Source of the DNA: Bacteroidota bacterium
GTDB lineage: Bacteria; Bacteroidota; Bacteroidia; Cytophagales; Cyclobacteriaceae
Reading direction: 5' to 3'
Assembly (NCBI GenBank): GCA_018266395.1
Contig: JAFEAM010000018.1
Span: 36,553 to 87,509 of the forward strand
Length of the DNA: 50,957 bases
Position numbers and translations under genes: made by a program. The notes beneath the pieces are model-generated. The model ran no database searches and was not told where the DNA came from. It was given only the letters and a program-made list of their open reading frames with translations. Shown piece after piece: positions 15,762 through 25,405 of this stretch (its first letter is position 1; each line of letters begins with the position of its first letter).

Positions 15762-18143
15762 CTATCTTTTCACCACCTCCGGGCTGCCATGATAAGTCAC
15801 ATTGCTGGCGACGCCTTTGTTGATCTCCAGCTTTTCCGTCACATTTACTTTTGCTGAGGAGGCACCATGAGCTTCTACAATGCAATGGTCTACCTCATAT
15901 CCATAGGCACGTAATCCAGATGCCCCCAGAATCTCGGCATCCATAAAATGACCTTTGCCTGCCAGGTCCAGCATGGAGGCACCGGTGATTTTAAGGTTGA
16001 GCGAGCCGGCATTGAAGTCGCCGGTACCCGTCATGGCACCCATGATCTCTATGTCCATATCCTCTTCATCAAAGCCGCGAATGCGCAGTTTACCTGCTCC
16101 GGTGGCGTCCAATTCGCGCAGGCTGGGCATGGTGATGAATATCTTCACGTCCTTATTCACAAGGAAGTCCTTGTTCCAGAAATTCTTCCTCCTGTCTTTA
16201 TATTCAATAACGAGCGTTTCACCCGAAACGTAGATGTCATATTTGTTTTTCTCTTCAACCGGTCCTTTGATATCCACAGCGAACTCATCACCCTTTTCGA
16301 TGCGGAGGTCTACGATTCCTTTCAGGTCGACTGAATTGAAATCGCGGAGGCCAAACTGATCCCTCGGGTTGGAGTTGTCAAGATCTTCAGGCTTGCAGGA
16401 AACGCACTCAAGTCCCACTGAGGTCATCTTCCAGGTCTGTGTTTCTTCGTTCAGACTGAAGTCATCAGTCATTCTGCGGTAGATCACATTCGTGTCGATG
16501 ATCCGCCAAAGACTGGCATCGATCACAACCGGCTTCTGGAACGGGATATAGACATCCACATCCAGGCGTTGAGCCCTGAATTTGGCATTGCTGTCAAAAG
16601 TGATGTTGGAGTCGAACGTGATGACGCTGTCCTTTTGCTCTATCTGGTAAGTCACCATCTTGGCATTCTCAGCTGCGATCTTCCGCGTGGGTCCTTGCGA
16701 CTGAAAGCGTTCAACTACTTTGATGTCTTTTCCCTCATAACCCCGCAGGTACAGTGTTGTCACATTGTAGTCATCCAGGCCGGTTTCGCGGATATTGAGC
16801 ACCGGTATGTGCTGATCAAGTGCCAGCACTTTTTCGGTTTTATACTCGCCTTCTTCCTTGAATCCAAGGATCAGCTGTGGCAGACTGAAGCTGACAACTG
16901 CCACACTCACAAAGAAGATCACAAAAAGGCTCCAACCGGCGGTGGCATTGAAGACGATGCGCTTGGCGACAATCGAACTTCCCAGCAGCAGCATGAACAA
17001 TGAAGGAATAAGTGCCACTAGGAATGTAAAGACGACCATCCAGGTGGGGAAACTATTCCGCAGTGTATTGAGTGGAAAGCCTGGCGCTGCCACATAGAAA
17101 TCTGAGAACATTGTCCAGTCAGGGGCATGGAATAATCCTATGAGAATGCCGAAGCTGAAAAGGACGGCGAAGATGAGCATGATCCCCGTGAAGGTGATCA
17201 CCAGCCCAATCGCCACACGCAATACTTCTACAAACATGGTAAGCAAGGGAGTCAACGCCCTCAAGAGCGTACCCAAAGCACGGAAGGGGAAGAGAATGAT
17301 TTTGGTGAGCGTACTTTCTTCCTGGGAAGCGCTTTCGGCTTTGCCTTTCTTAACCGTGGATTCTATGTTAGACAGTGTGACAGGCTCACCCTGCATTTCC
17401 ATCTTCTCGGTAAGCGTCTTGGCTTCCGGCAATGCGATCCAGAGGATAACGTACAGAACCAGTCCGACTCCTCCGAAGATGGTTCCGATCACAAAGAGGA
17501 AGCGCACCAGGGCAACATCACCGTTGAAGAATGCAGCAACTCCGGATGCCACGCCACCCAGGACACGCTTGTCCGGATCACGGTACATCTTTTTCACAGA
17601 AGGCTGCTCTTCCAGCAGCTCTTCCGGTAATACAATCCATAATATGATGTAGACCAGCAGGAATACGCCGGTTCCCAGGACCAGCAAGGCCATAATCAAC
17701 CTCGGCCACACAGGGTCAACATTGAAGTAGTTGCCAAATCCGGCGCACACACCGCCAAGAATCTTATGGCTCTTGTCCCTGACCAAACGGCGTTGCGATG
17801 AACCCGATGAAGAGGGCCGTGGGGGCACGGTGGACTGCTGCTGCGACTGCGGGCCGGCCGAAGATGCCTCGGTCTCCTCGGCAGCCTTGAAGTCGTTGAC
17901 ACTTCCCATCGTGGCAATAAGGGCATTCACATCCTCAGCAGTAATTACCTGTTTGCCTTCATTGAGCCGGGACAGGAAAATCTCGGCGATCCTGCTTTCG
18001 ATGTCAGACAGGATTTCACTGCTGTCATCGAATGAACCGAAATACCGATTGACCGAATCGAGGTACTTCCTCAGTGTCTCATATCCGTCTTCCTCGATGT
18101 GGAAAATGATGCCGCTGATGTTGATACTGATATTCTTTTTCAT
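15762..18143 (-). CDS. PspC-domain envelope protein with GIN (DUF2807) domain
   Basis: A 793-residue membrane protein. After an N-terminal helical part (about 1-95) come two PspC domains (about 117-175, with HKILGGVCAGFGNYFNVDP, and about 184-245, with KRVLGGVASGVAAFFNGD), then four or more membrane helices (about 280-430), and a periplasmic part ending in a GIN/DUF2807 beta-helix-like domain (about 600-793: FNSVDLKGIVDLRI, GDFNAGSLNLKITGASMLDL). PspC proteins act in phage-shock-type envelope stress. The gene follows a PadR repressor by 27 bases, a pairing that occurs repeatedly in Bacteroidota. The GIN domain probably carries repetitive structure rather than an enzyme. Confidence 0.9.
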   Translation of the reverse strand: MKKNISINISGIIFHIEEDGYETLRKYLDSVNRYFGSFDDSSEILSDIESRIAEIFLSRLNEGKQVITAEDVNALIATMGSVNDFKAAEETEASSAGPQSQQQSTVPPRPSSSGSSQRRLVRDKSHKILGGVCAGFGNYFNVDPVWPRLIMALLVLGTGVFLLVYIILWIVLPEELLEEQPSVKKMYRDPDKRVLGGVASGVAAFFNGDVALVRFLFVIGTIFGGVGLVLYVILWIALPEAKTLTEKMEMQGEPVTLSNIESTVKKGKAESASQEESTLTKIILFPFRALGTLLRALTPLLTMFVEVLRVAIGLVITFTGIMLIFAVLFSFGILIGLFHAPDWTMFSDFYVAAPGFPLNTLRNSFPTWMVVFTFLVALIPSLFMLLLGSSIVAKRIVFNATAGWSLFVIFFVSVAVVSFSLPQLILGFKEEGEYKTEKVLALDQHIPVLNIRETGLDDYNVTTLYLRGYEGKDIKVVERFQSQGPTRKIAAENAKMVTYQIEQKDSVITFDSNITFDSNAKFRAQRLDVDVYIPFQKPVVIDASLWRIIDTNVIYRRMTDDFSLNEETQTWKMTSVGLECVSCKPEDLDNSNPRDQFGLRDFNSVDLKGIVDLRIEKGDEFAVDIKGPVEEKNKYDIYVSGETLVIEYKDRRKNFWNKDFLVNKDVKIFITMPSLRELDATGAGKLRIRGFDEEDMDIEIMGAMTGTGDFNAGSLNLKITGASMLDLAGKGHFMDAEILGASGLRAYGYEVDHCIVEAHGASSAKVNVTEKLEINKGVASNVTYHGSPEVVKR

Positions 18144-18170
18144 ACCTGAAATGAATAGGAGGGTCGGGGG

Positions 18171-18512
18171 TTAGATTATGGATTTTGATTTCTGCGTGAT
18201 CTTGTCAGTGGAGTGGACCAATTCGTCCCACGTTTCCGTTAGGCCCTTCAGGAATTCCGCTCCATGATCTGTCAGCTTGTAATATTTCCTTGGCGGTCCG
18301 GATTTGGACTCGACCCATTTGTATTCTACCAGGCCTGCATTTTTCAGACGGGTCAGAAGCGGATACAGGGTACCCTCCACCACAATCATCCGGGCTGAAG
18401 TGAGTTCATCGAGCATGTCCGATGCGTACACCTCACCTCTGGAAATGATGTGGAGGATGCAGTACTCCAGGATACCCTTCCTCATCTGAACCTGCGTGTT
18501 TTCAAGATTCAT
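18171..18512 (-). CDS. PadR family transcriptional regulator
   Basis: A 113-residue winged-helix protein of the PadR family: RKGILEYCILHIISRGEVYASDMLDEL at the start, VEGTLYPLLTRLKNAGLVEYKW in the recognition-wing region (about residues 47-68), and a C-terminal helix. It is the first gene of the padR-pspC pair and is expected to repress the pair from a site near 18554-18579. Effector unknown. Confidence 0.93.
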   Translation of the reverse strand: MNLENTQVQMRKGILEYCILHIISRGEVYASDMLDELTSARMIVVEGTLYPLLTRLKNAGLVEYKWVESKSGPPRKYYKLTDHGAEFLKGLTETWDELVHSTDKITQKSKSII

Positions 18513-18553
18513 ACATCCACATTTAAATAACGTCTACAGGTTTGTATACGGGA

Positions 18554-18579
18554 AAGTACTATGTATGGCCAAGTACTAT
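18554..18579. promoter_or_regulatory. Repeated AAGTACTAT box upstream of padR
   Basis: AAGTACTAT occurs twice with 17-base periodicity (18554-18562, 18571-18579), 42 bases upstream of the padR start, in the 226-base gap to the C25 protease gene. AGTACT is self-complementary, so either strand could be read. It is a candidate binding site for the adjacent PadR protein; there is no functional evidence in the sequence. Nothing else recognisable lies in the gap. Confidence 0.3.
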
Positions 18580-18738
18580 TGAAGAATTTTGTGGAAATCT
18601 TCAGAATGCCCCTTTTTTGAGGCTTTTCTCTGGGTCCTGTCAAGCTGACTTGGTATTTAATGGTAGTTTTACAGGATTTTGCAGGTCTGGAATTACCATC
18701 CTGAAGTCTGCAGGATACAGTTATCGGCAGCTATTTGC

Positions 18739-21700
18739 ATGAGTTGGAAGATCAAGAAGTACTGCGCGGCCTTCATTTTGGTCTTTCTGGCCTCATCTCC
18801 AGTCCTGCGCGCCCAATATTCCAATGATTGGATCAGCTTTGGCCAACCCTATTACAAGATTCCGGTCGCCAAAAGCGGCATTTACCGCCTCACCTACAAT
18901 GACCTTCAGGCAGCAGGCATTCCCCTTTCATCTATCGACCCCAGGCGCATCAATCTTTTTCACCGGGGGGTAGAACAGGCCATTTTCATCCAGGGAGAAA
19001 GCGATGCCTCCTTCGATCCACCCGACTATCTGGAATTTTACGGTGCGAGGAACGACGGAACACTCGACAAGGATTTATATAAATCCCCAAACCTCCAGCC
19101 TCACACCTATTATAATCTTTACTCCGACACAACAGCGTACTTTCTTACATGGAACCCACTTCCGGTCCAGGGCCGTCGGATGAGTTCGTACACAGAATCG
19201 CAGGGGAGTCTATCAAAAGAGGTAAGCCAGGTTTCTGAACAGTTGGTCATCAACAAGAGTGAATACTCCGGAGGATATACTGAACTGGACGAAATTCAGG
19301 ATTCTGCATTTGACGAAGGAGAGGGCTGGACCGGCGCAACCATCTGCACCAACTTGCTGAGTTGTACCGGCCAATTGGATTACACCATAACAGGGCTAAC
19401 AAATGGAGTGACTTTGGCGGGAACCCCCGCATTGGAAGTTCTGCTTGTCGGTCGAGAGGCAGTGCCCCATCAGGCAGAAATATCTGCAGGTGCCGGAGCG
19501 TCGTCGTTGCGCATAATCACGAATTCAAATTTCGTCAACTATCAAACTTCCAAAGTCACTGTTCCAATCAACTGGACCGATATCGCACCCGATGGCTCAA
19601 TGACAGTCAGGGTAAGGATTGTTCCATCGGGGACGAAGGATTTGCTGAGCGTTAGTTATGTACGCGTGACCTTGCCGCAGGACTTCAATATGTCTTCCGC
19701 GCCCGAAAAGTACATGACTCTTGCATCCAATTCAGGAAATAAATCCTACATCGAAATCCAGAATCCTCCCACAGGTGTCAGACTCTGGGATATTACCGAT
19801 CCCGATGCCCCTTCTGTTTACGGAACATACAGTGTAACCGGTGGTGTGGGTGCTGTGATATTGAATACCTCTACACCAAGAAAACTTTACGCAGGTAGCA
19901 CCGTAATGACCCCTTCACTCAAGCCCGTGAAATTCCGGTCCATCTCGCCATCCCTTCATAATTATATCATCATATCACACCGGTCCCTCATGAAGCCGGC
20001 CCTGGGGTATGCCGATGCCGTGCAGGCCTATGCAGCCTATCGTGCTTCAAAACCAGGCGGTGGATATGACACGTTGACAATCGCCATGAATCAGCTTTAC
20101 GATCAGTTCGACTATGGAGAAACATCTCCACGGGCGATTTTCCAGTTCATGAAATTCATGGTGAATGGAGGCAACCCGAAGTACCTGTTTCTGATTGGAA
20201 AAGGATTGGATGTGTCACTGGGATTCTACCGGAACACTTCATTGGCACCAACCGACTTTCGGGACCTGGTTCCTACGGCAGGTACACCCGGATCTGACAT
20301 GATCTATACCGCAGGACTAAAAGGCACACGCTACGAACCTGCCGTGGCCACCGGCAGACTTACCGCCAGCACACCGACACAGGTGGCCGCATACCTCAAC
20401 AAAGTGAAGGAGATGGATGCCGTTCCGTTCACAGAACTGTGGCGAAAAGATCTGCTTCATCTCAGCGGTGGTATAAAGGCGGGAGAGCCGGAAAAATTTC
20501 GGGCTTATGTCGACAGTTACAAAACGATAGCCGAAGGATTCTATCTGGGTGCACAAGTGCAAACTGTCTCGAAACAAAGCCTCAATGTCGAATTGATCAA
20601 TGTCAAAGACCAGGTAAACAAGGGACTCAATCTGATTACTTTCTTCGGACACTCCGGACCCGGCACCATTGATATTGACATTGGCTACGTAAGTGACCCA
20701 ACCCTTGGGTACAACAATGCCGGGAAATATCCCGCCTTCCTAATCAATGGTTGCAATGCAGGCAGGTTTTTCGACAACCGCGTCAACTTTGGAGAAGACT
20801 GGATGCTGACTGCCTCAAAAGGTGCCAGGGGTTTCATTGCCCACAGCTCTTTCGGCTTTGATGAATACCTGAATCTTTACTCCAATCTGTTTTACCAGGT
20901 GGCTTACACCGACTCATCATTCCTGAGAAAGGGGATAGGGGATGTTCAGAAAGAGACGGGCAGAAGGTACCAGGATGCTGCAAGTCCCAGCTTGACCATG
21001 GTCACACAAATTCAACAAATGGTGCTGCTCGGCGATCCTGCAGTGGCATTGTTTCCGGCGCCAGCAGCAGACTACCAGATCAGCAATGGATCACTATCTG
21101 TCACCTCACTTGATGACAAACCAGTGACAGCCCAATCTCCTTCCTTCGCCATCAATTTTACGGTGAGTAATCCGGGAAGAGCGATGCCCGTCAGCATGAA
21201 GGTAAGGGTGGTGCGCACACTCTCAGACAATTCCACCATCACTTATGATTCAGTCTATTCACCAGTCTACTATCAGACCGCCTTGCAAATGATTATCAGG
21301 AAAGGCAGAAGCGGTAACGAGGCGGGTAGCAACAATTTTACAGTCACGGTCAATAGTGATCAAGCCATCCCGGAGATCTCATACGCCAATAATTCGGCCT
21401 CACTCAACTTCTTCGTTCCGCTCAATGGCACAAAGCATATCTATCCGGTTCCGTATTCCATAGTCAACAAAAGCAGTGTCTCACTTTCTTATCAGAATAC
21501 CGATTTGTTAGGAGCGAGCAGGGGATACCTCGTGGAAGTAGATACTGCCGCCACATTCGACAGTCCATACCTGGCGAGAACAACCGTTACAGCCCCCGTC
21601 TATGGTTCCACTTCAATTCAATTGCTCAGTACGGACTCGCTGGTGTATTATTGGCGGACCCGGTTTGAAAAGCCCGCGGCCACAGAAAGCAGCCAATGGA

Positions 21701-23700
21701 CAACCTCTTCATTTACTTACATCCAGAATGGGAATGAAGGGTGGGCGCAAATGAAGTTCCCGCAGTTAAAAGAAGATGTGCTTACCGGGTTGCAGGCCGA
21801 CTCTATCCTGCGAAAGCTGGTGTTCGCTTCAACAAAGTCCACCGTGGAAGTACTGACCTATGGCAGCGCCAATCCTGCACCTTATACCCAGGTGTCCCTG
21901 AAGATCAATGGTGATGAGCAGAACGTCGCGTCACAGGGTCAGTCCTGCAGGAATAATACGCTCAATATGATTGCGTTCGACCGGTCATCATCGGCGCCAT
22001 ATGCAGGACTCACTTTCAGCTTCTTCGACCCAAGAGATTGTGGCAGAGCCCCGCAAATGATTAACAGCTTCACCACCTCCGAGCTCGATGCCGGCAATAA
22101 TCAGGATATCACAGCATGGGTGGCCAATATCAAGGCTTCTGATTCTGTTGTGCTCTTCTCTATTGGAGATGCGGGTTATGCGACATGGTCTGCAAATGTC
22201 CTGACCCAACTTTCCCTTCTGGGTGTCGGAACCAATCAGTTGAGTACGCTGCAGCCAGGAGAACCATTTGTGATATTTGGAAAAAAGGGCGGACCTGTAG
22301 GCACAGCGAAAGTATATCGCCCATCATCTGCGCCAGTCAATGCCCAGCAGGTGCATGTGAACAAAACCGTGACGGGAAGGTTTTCAACCGGTAACCTGAC
22401 TTCTGTTCTCATAGGACCTGCTACAAACTGGTCACAGCTTTCATTTTTGATCCGGGGAGTAGGCCCCAATGATGTATATGGAGTTGATGTAATTGGTGTA
22501 GACCTTAAGGGCAATGAAAGTGTGCTCAAAACAGGACTTACATCAGGTGTGACGTTGACCGATGTTCCAACTGGCAGCTATCCTTATCTGAAGTTGCGAT
22601 TGAATACTGCCGATGACATCGACCAGAACCCGGTACAACTGATCAGGTGGATTGTTTTGTACACCCCTGTTGCAGAAGGTTCGATTATATATAATGGTGC
22701 AAGGGAACCAGCGTCCTTGCAGGAGGGACAGACCTGGGAAGCTGTGTACGGATTTGTCAACATATCAACTCGTACGTTTTCAGATTCACTTACGGTTCAG
22801 CAGACAGTTTACAATGCCAGCCAGCACAGGAATGGACGTTGGCAGTGGAAGATCAAGGCACCATTGCCTCGCGACACGACCTGGTTTAAAGCGTCTCTGC
22901 TCACAAAGGGATGGTCGGGCATCAACGATGTAACTCTTGAAGTCAACCCGCGCATACTGCCGGAACAGTACTATGACAACAACGCCATTACGCTATTTAG
23001 CTATCTGAACGTCCAGGCCGACCGCACACCACCGATTTTGGATGTGACGGTTGATGGCCGGCGCGTCCTCAATGGCGATATGGTAGGGCCGACACCATTG
23101 ATCCTTGCACGCATAATCGATCAAAATCGATTCATGCCAAAGGTTGATACAGTTGGGATTAACCTGTTTGTTGGCGTTGGCTGCAAGCCCGACTCATGCA
23201 ACTTCCGCCGCGTTACTTTTAAAGATCCGGCTTTGAAATGGTCACCTGCCACGCCGACGAGTGATTTCACCCTTCAATATCGGCCAACCTGGTCGCCTGG
23301 CAGCTATACCCTTCGGGTTGAAGCAGTGGATGGAAGCGGCAATTCTTCGGGGAGTATGCCCTATGAAGTTACCATGGTCGTCAGCAAGGACCCAGCTTTC
23401 ACAGTGCGAAACGTTTATCCTAATCCAGCAATTGACGGATTTTACCTGGACCTGTTCAGTGCCGGTACAGATGAATTACAAGACTTCAGGCTTGACGTGT
23501 ATTCGTCCACAGGAAGCCTTGTTCGACGTATCGGCAACGAGATGCTCACGTCCCTTCATGCGGGCACCAACACCTTATGGTTACCGGCCGTTGATGCACA
23601 GGACAATCCGTTGCCAACTGGCATTTACCTCTTCAGGATGACCGGCTTTCTGGGTGGTAAGGAGTTTGTTAGTACCGGAAGGCTGGTAGTGGTCAGGTGA
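18739..23700 (+). CDS. porU2: Gingipain-family C25 protease, PorU2-like, with type IX secretion C-terminal domain
   Basis: A 1653-residue secreted protein read from the ATG at 18739, where a signal peptide begins (MSWKIKKYCAAFILVFLASS, ending LRAQ); the longer frame from 18679 has no signal sequence. The C25 peptidase domain is about residues 400-775, with the catalytic histidine in FFGHSGPG (H638) and cysteine in NGCNAG (C672), the spacing found in gingipains. A C-terminal type IX sorting-type domain (about 1555-1653: VRNVYPNPAIDGFYLD ... LPTGIYLFRM) follows several Ig-like/linker regions. This length and layout match the PorU2 group of putative sortases better than the ~1100-residue PorU; that distinction is from family knowledge. 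No other type IX gene is nearby. Confidence 0.85.
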   Translation: MSWKIKKYCAAFILVFLASSPVLRAQYSNDWISFGQPYYKIPVAKSGIYRLTYNDLQAAGIPLSSIDPRRINLFHRGVEQAIFIQGESDASFDPPDYLEFYGARNDGTLDKDLYKSPNLQPHTYYNLYSDTTAYFLTWNPLPVQGRRMSSYTESQGSLSKEVSQVSEQLVINKSEYSGGYTELDEIQDSAFDEGEGWTGATICTNLLSCTGQLDYTITGLTNGVTLAGTPALEVLLVGREAVPHQAEISAGAGASSLRIITNSNFVNYQTSKVTVPINWTDIAPDGSMTVRVRIVPSGTKDLLSVSYVRVTLPQDFNMSSAPEKYMTLASNSGNKSYIEIQNPPTGVRLWDITDPDAPSVYGTYSVTGGVGAVILNTSTPRKLYAGSTVMTPSLKPVKFRSISPSLHNYIIISHRSLMKPALGYADAVQAYAAYRASKPGGGYDTLTIAMNQLYDQFDYGETSPRAIFQFMKFMVNGGNPKYLFLIGKGLDVSLGFYRNTSLAPTDFRDLVPTAGTPGSDMIYTAGLKGTRYEPAVATGRLTASTPTQVAAYLNKVKEMDAVPFTELWRKDLLHLSGGIKAGEPEKFRAYVDSYKTIAEGFYLGAQVQTVSKQSLNVELINVKDQVNKGLNLITFFGHSGPGTIDIDIGYVSDPTLGYNNAGKYPAFLINGCNAGRFFDNRVNFGEDWMLTASKGARGFIAHSSFGFDEYLNLYSNLFYQVAYTDSSFLRKGIGDVQKETGRRYQDAASPSLTMVTQIQQMVLLGDPAVALFPAPAADYQISNGSLSVTSLDDKPVTAQSPSFAINFTVSNPGRAMPVSMKVRVVRTLSDNSTITYDSVYSPVYYQTALQMIIRKGRSGNEAGSNNFTVTVNSDQAIPEISYANNSASLNFFVPLNGTKHIYPVPYSIVNKSSVSLSYQNTDLLGASRGYLVEVDTAATFDSPYLARTTVTAPVYGSTSIQLLSTDSLVYYWRTRFEKPAATESSQWTTSSFTYIQNGNEGWAQMKFPQLKEDVLTGLQADSILRKLVFASTKSTVEVLTYGSANPAPYTQVSLKINGDEQNVASQGQSCRNNTLNMIAFDRSSSAPYAGLTFSFFDPRDCGRAPQMINSFTTSELDAGNNQDITAWVANIKASDSVVLFSIGDAGYATWSANVLTQLSLLGVGTNQLSTLQPGEPFVIFGKKGGPVGTAKVYRPSSAPVNAQQVHVNKTVTGRFSTGNLTSVLIGPATNWSQLSFLIRGVGPNDVYGVDVIGVDLKGNESVLKTGLTSGVTLTDVPTGSYPYLKLRLNTADDIDQNPVQLIRWIVLYTPVAEGSIIYNGAREPASLQEGQTWEAVYGFVNISTRTFSDSLTVQQTVYNASQHRNGRWQWKIKAPLPRDTTWFKASLLTKGWSGINDVTLEVNPRILPEQYYDNNAITLFSYLNVQADRTPPILDVTVDGRRVLNGDMVGPTPLILARIIDQNRFMPKVDTVGINLFVGVGCKPDSCNFRRVTFKDPALKWSPATPTSDFTLQYRPTWSPGSYTLRVEAVDGSGNSSGSMPYEVTMVVSKDPAFTVRNVYPNPAIDGFYLDLFSAGTDELQDFRLDVYSSTGSLVRRIGNEMLTSLHAGTNTLWLPAVDAQDNPLPTGIYLFRMTGFLGGKEFVSTGRLVVVR

Positions 23701-23811
23701 TTTCATGCATAAAGAGTGCACGTATTCTAATGCCGATCATGGGTATTGAAAAAAGACTTAAAAAACACCGAGCAGAGAGTTAAATAGAGCAGAGACTTAA
23801 GTGCGAATATT

Positions 23812-24111
23812 ATGAAGAAGAAGAACGTAACATCCCTTAGCGAATTTATCGACAATAAGGTCGGCAAGAGGGGTACTAAAAAAAGGGAAAAATTTGAAGC
23901 AGACTACGAGGCTTTCAAACTTGGAGTCTTAATCCAGCAAGCGAGACAAGAGAAAGGTCTGACGCAGGAGCAAGTTGCAGAGTTATCAGGGACAAATAAG
24001 TCATACATTTCAAAACTTGAAAAGGACCTAAAGGACGTGCGGTTTTCGACACTGCAAAGGATTATCAAAGAAGGACTTGGGGGACACCTGGAGATTTCAA
24101 TTAAGTTTTGA
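23812..24111 (+). CDS. Orphan HigA-like XRE-family HTH regulator
   Basis: A 99-residue protein homologous in layout to the antitoxin at 2604: SLSEFIDNKVGKRGTKKREKFE at the N-terminus, then a Cro/CI HTH (about residues 40-90, LTQEQVAELSGTNKSYISKLEKD). No toxin gene precedes it: the 111 bases between the C25 protease stop and this ATG are too short and carry no HigB-like frame, and none follows. It may be an antitoxin that has lost its toxin, or a solitary regulator. It lacks the GTTAAC-N6-GTTAAC operator seen upstream of higBA. Confidence 0.82.
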   Translation: MKKKNVTSLSEFIDNKVGKRGTKKREKFEADYEAFKLGVLIQQARQEKGLTQEQVAELSGTNKSYISKLEKDLKDVRFSTLQRIIKEGLGGHLEISIKF

Positions 24112-24278
24112 CTAGGACGTGCATTGCTGGATAGAATACAGCGCGGAGATTAAAACTGCTATGTCATGAAAGGGATCCACATTGATGAATCCTTAAAAAA
24201 TGTCTCGAGTAAGTAACCATTCGACTGTCGTTCCAGCGAAACCCGCAACCCGAAACTCAGAACCCGGAACTATTTCGC

Positions 24279-24824
24279 TTAACGCACTGGTATCATCCGG
24301 ATAATTTCCCCCACAAACCCGTTTGCCATCTTCTCAGTCAACTCCTTATTCTTCGGAATCCCATTCTCATCATAATTCTCATGCACGCTGGCTACGTGAA
24401 AACGCGCCGGCACGGTGAGGGCTCCTATCTTCCACAATGAAAACTGCAGCGATGTAACAACCTGGGTTCCGCCAAAGGGCCCGTCTGATACGGCGGCAAT
24501 ACCGATCGGCTTTCTCCGCCATTCACTGTAAAGAAGGTCAACGACATTCTTCAGACTTGCAGGATAACCGCCGTTGTATTCCGGCGTGACAATGATGATC
24601 GCATCTGCTGATTTTACTTTTGATGCAAAGTCAAGCACATCGGGAGTCGGATTCTTCTGGTATTGCAATCGTTCCTCAAATAAGGGAAAGCGATAAACGG
24701 CCAGGTCAAGAATCTCGGACGAAGCCAATTGGTGATCTTCCAGGAACTTCTTGAAGAACAATGCGACCCTATGGCTTTGGCGGTTGATCCTGATGCTGGA
24801 GGAGATGATAGCTATATGTGGCAT
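24279..24824 (-). CDS. NADPH-dependent FMN reductase family protein
   Basis: A 181-residue flavodoxin-fold reductase. Typical marks are the N-terminal phosphate/FMN loop (SSSIRINRQSHRVA, residues 8-21) and the TPEYNGGYPASLKNVVDLL segment (about residues 79-98) that contacts the flavin ring. It probably reduces FMN or quinone-like substrates with NADPH in the cytosol; the substrate cannot be told from sequence. It is transcribed from the minus strand, 22 bases downstream of the secreted protein gene at 24847, possibly in one unit. The 24112-24278 gap upstream of its stop holds no gene. Confidence 0.9.
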   Translation of the reverse strand: MPHIAIISSSIRINRQSHRVALFFKKFLEDHQLASSEILDLAVYRFPLFEERLQYQKNPTPDVLDFASKVKSADAIIIVTPEYNGGYPASLKNVVDLLYSEWRRKPIGIAAVSDGPFGGTQVVTSLQFSLWKIGALTVPARFHVASVHENYDENGIPKNKELTEKMANGFVGEIIRMIPVR

Positions 24825-24846
24825 GCAGTTAATTTATTCAGTTGTA

Positions 24847-25314
24847 TTACCTCAAGATTTGAACCCTCGTAGCCCCTTTGATCTTTACCCTGGGTTTGAT
24901 AATGGCTTTGGTAATGAAACCTGCTGCTATCAGGGAACCGCTGAAGACAGCATCCTCCTTGGTGAGTTCGCCTTCATTGATCAGGTTCAGCAGCATATAT
25001 CCGCCGCCGACAAAAAAGCACAATTTGGACCACTTGAATTTCATGAAGTACCAATCCTTGGTCTTTTCATCCAACCACATATAAGTGATTTCCCTTGGAC
25101 TGATCTTGTAATTTCTGAATACGATCAGGGTATCCTCAAATCCCATAATTTGATCGGTCAACGCATATGGATGCGTCTTGATGTTAAAGGTGATGATCTC
25201 ACCTGTTTCATAGGTTACACCATGCTTTCCCGGCTTTTGAAAGATCAGTCCCTTCTGAGCACGCGCTGAAATGAACAAGCCCAACAGGATGATCAAAATG
25301 CAATACAACTTCAT
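24847..25314 (-). CDS. Hypothetical exported protein with C-terminal hydrophobic segment
   Basis: A 155-residue protein with a signal peptide (residues 1-19, ending SARAQ) and a second hydrophobic stretch (about residues 97-112, LCFFVGGGYMLLNLI) followed by another (123-138, AVFSGSLIAAGFITKAI). The middle resembles a short beta-strand domain (GEIITFNIKTHPYAL ... IMGFEDTLIVFRNYKISPREI). It is probably attached to the inner face of the outer membrane or to the periplasmic membrane. Unnamed family. It is divergent from typA, sharing the 25315-25405 region. Confidence 0.65.
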   Translation of the reverse strand: MKLYCILIILLGLFISARAQKGLIFQKPGKHGVTYETGEIITFNIKTHPYALTDQIMGFEDTLIVFRNYKISPREITYMWLDEKTKDWYFMKFKWSKLCFFVGGGYMLLNLINEGELTKEDAVFSGSLIAAGFITKAIIKPRVKIKGATRVQILR

Positions 25315-25360
25315 AAGCGGAATCCTTGTGGGACTATACTGCCGTTGAGGATTTTTGAGC

Positions 25361-25368
25361 TATCTTTG
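25361..25368 (+). promoter_or_regulatory. typA promoter (-7 element)
   Basis: TATCTTTG (25361-25368) is a perfect TANNTTTG box. The expected start point near 25375 leaves a leader of about 30 bases before the typA ATG at 25406. A TTTG -33 partner at 17-21 bases is not convincing. Confidence 0.6.
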
Positions 25369-25405
25369 CGCCTCATTTTATCAAAAAGCCGGATTTGCGC
25401 AGTTT

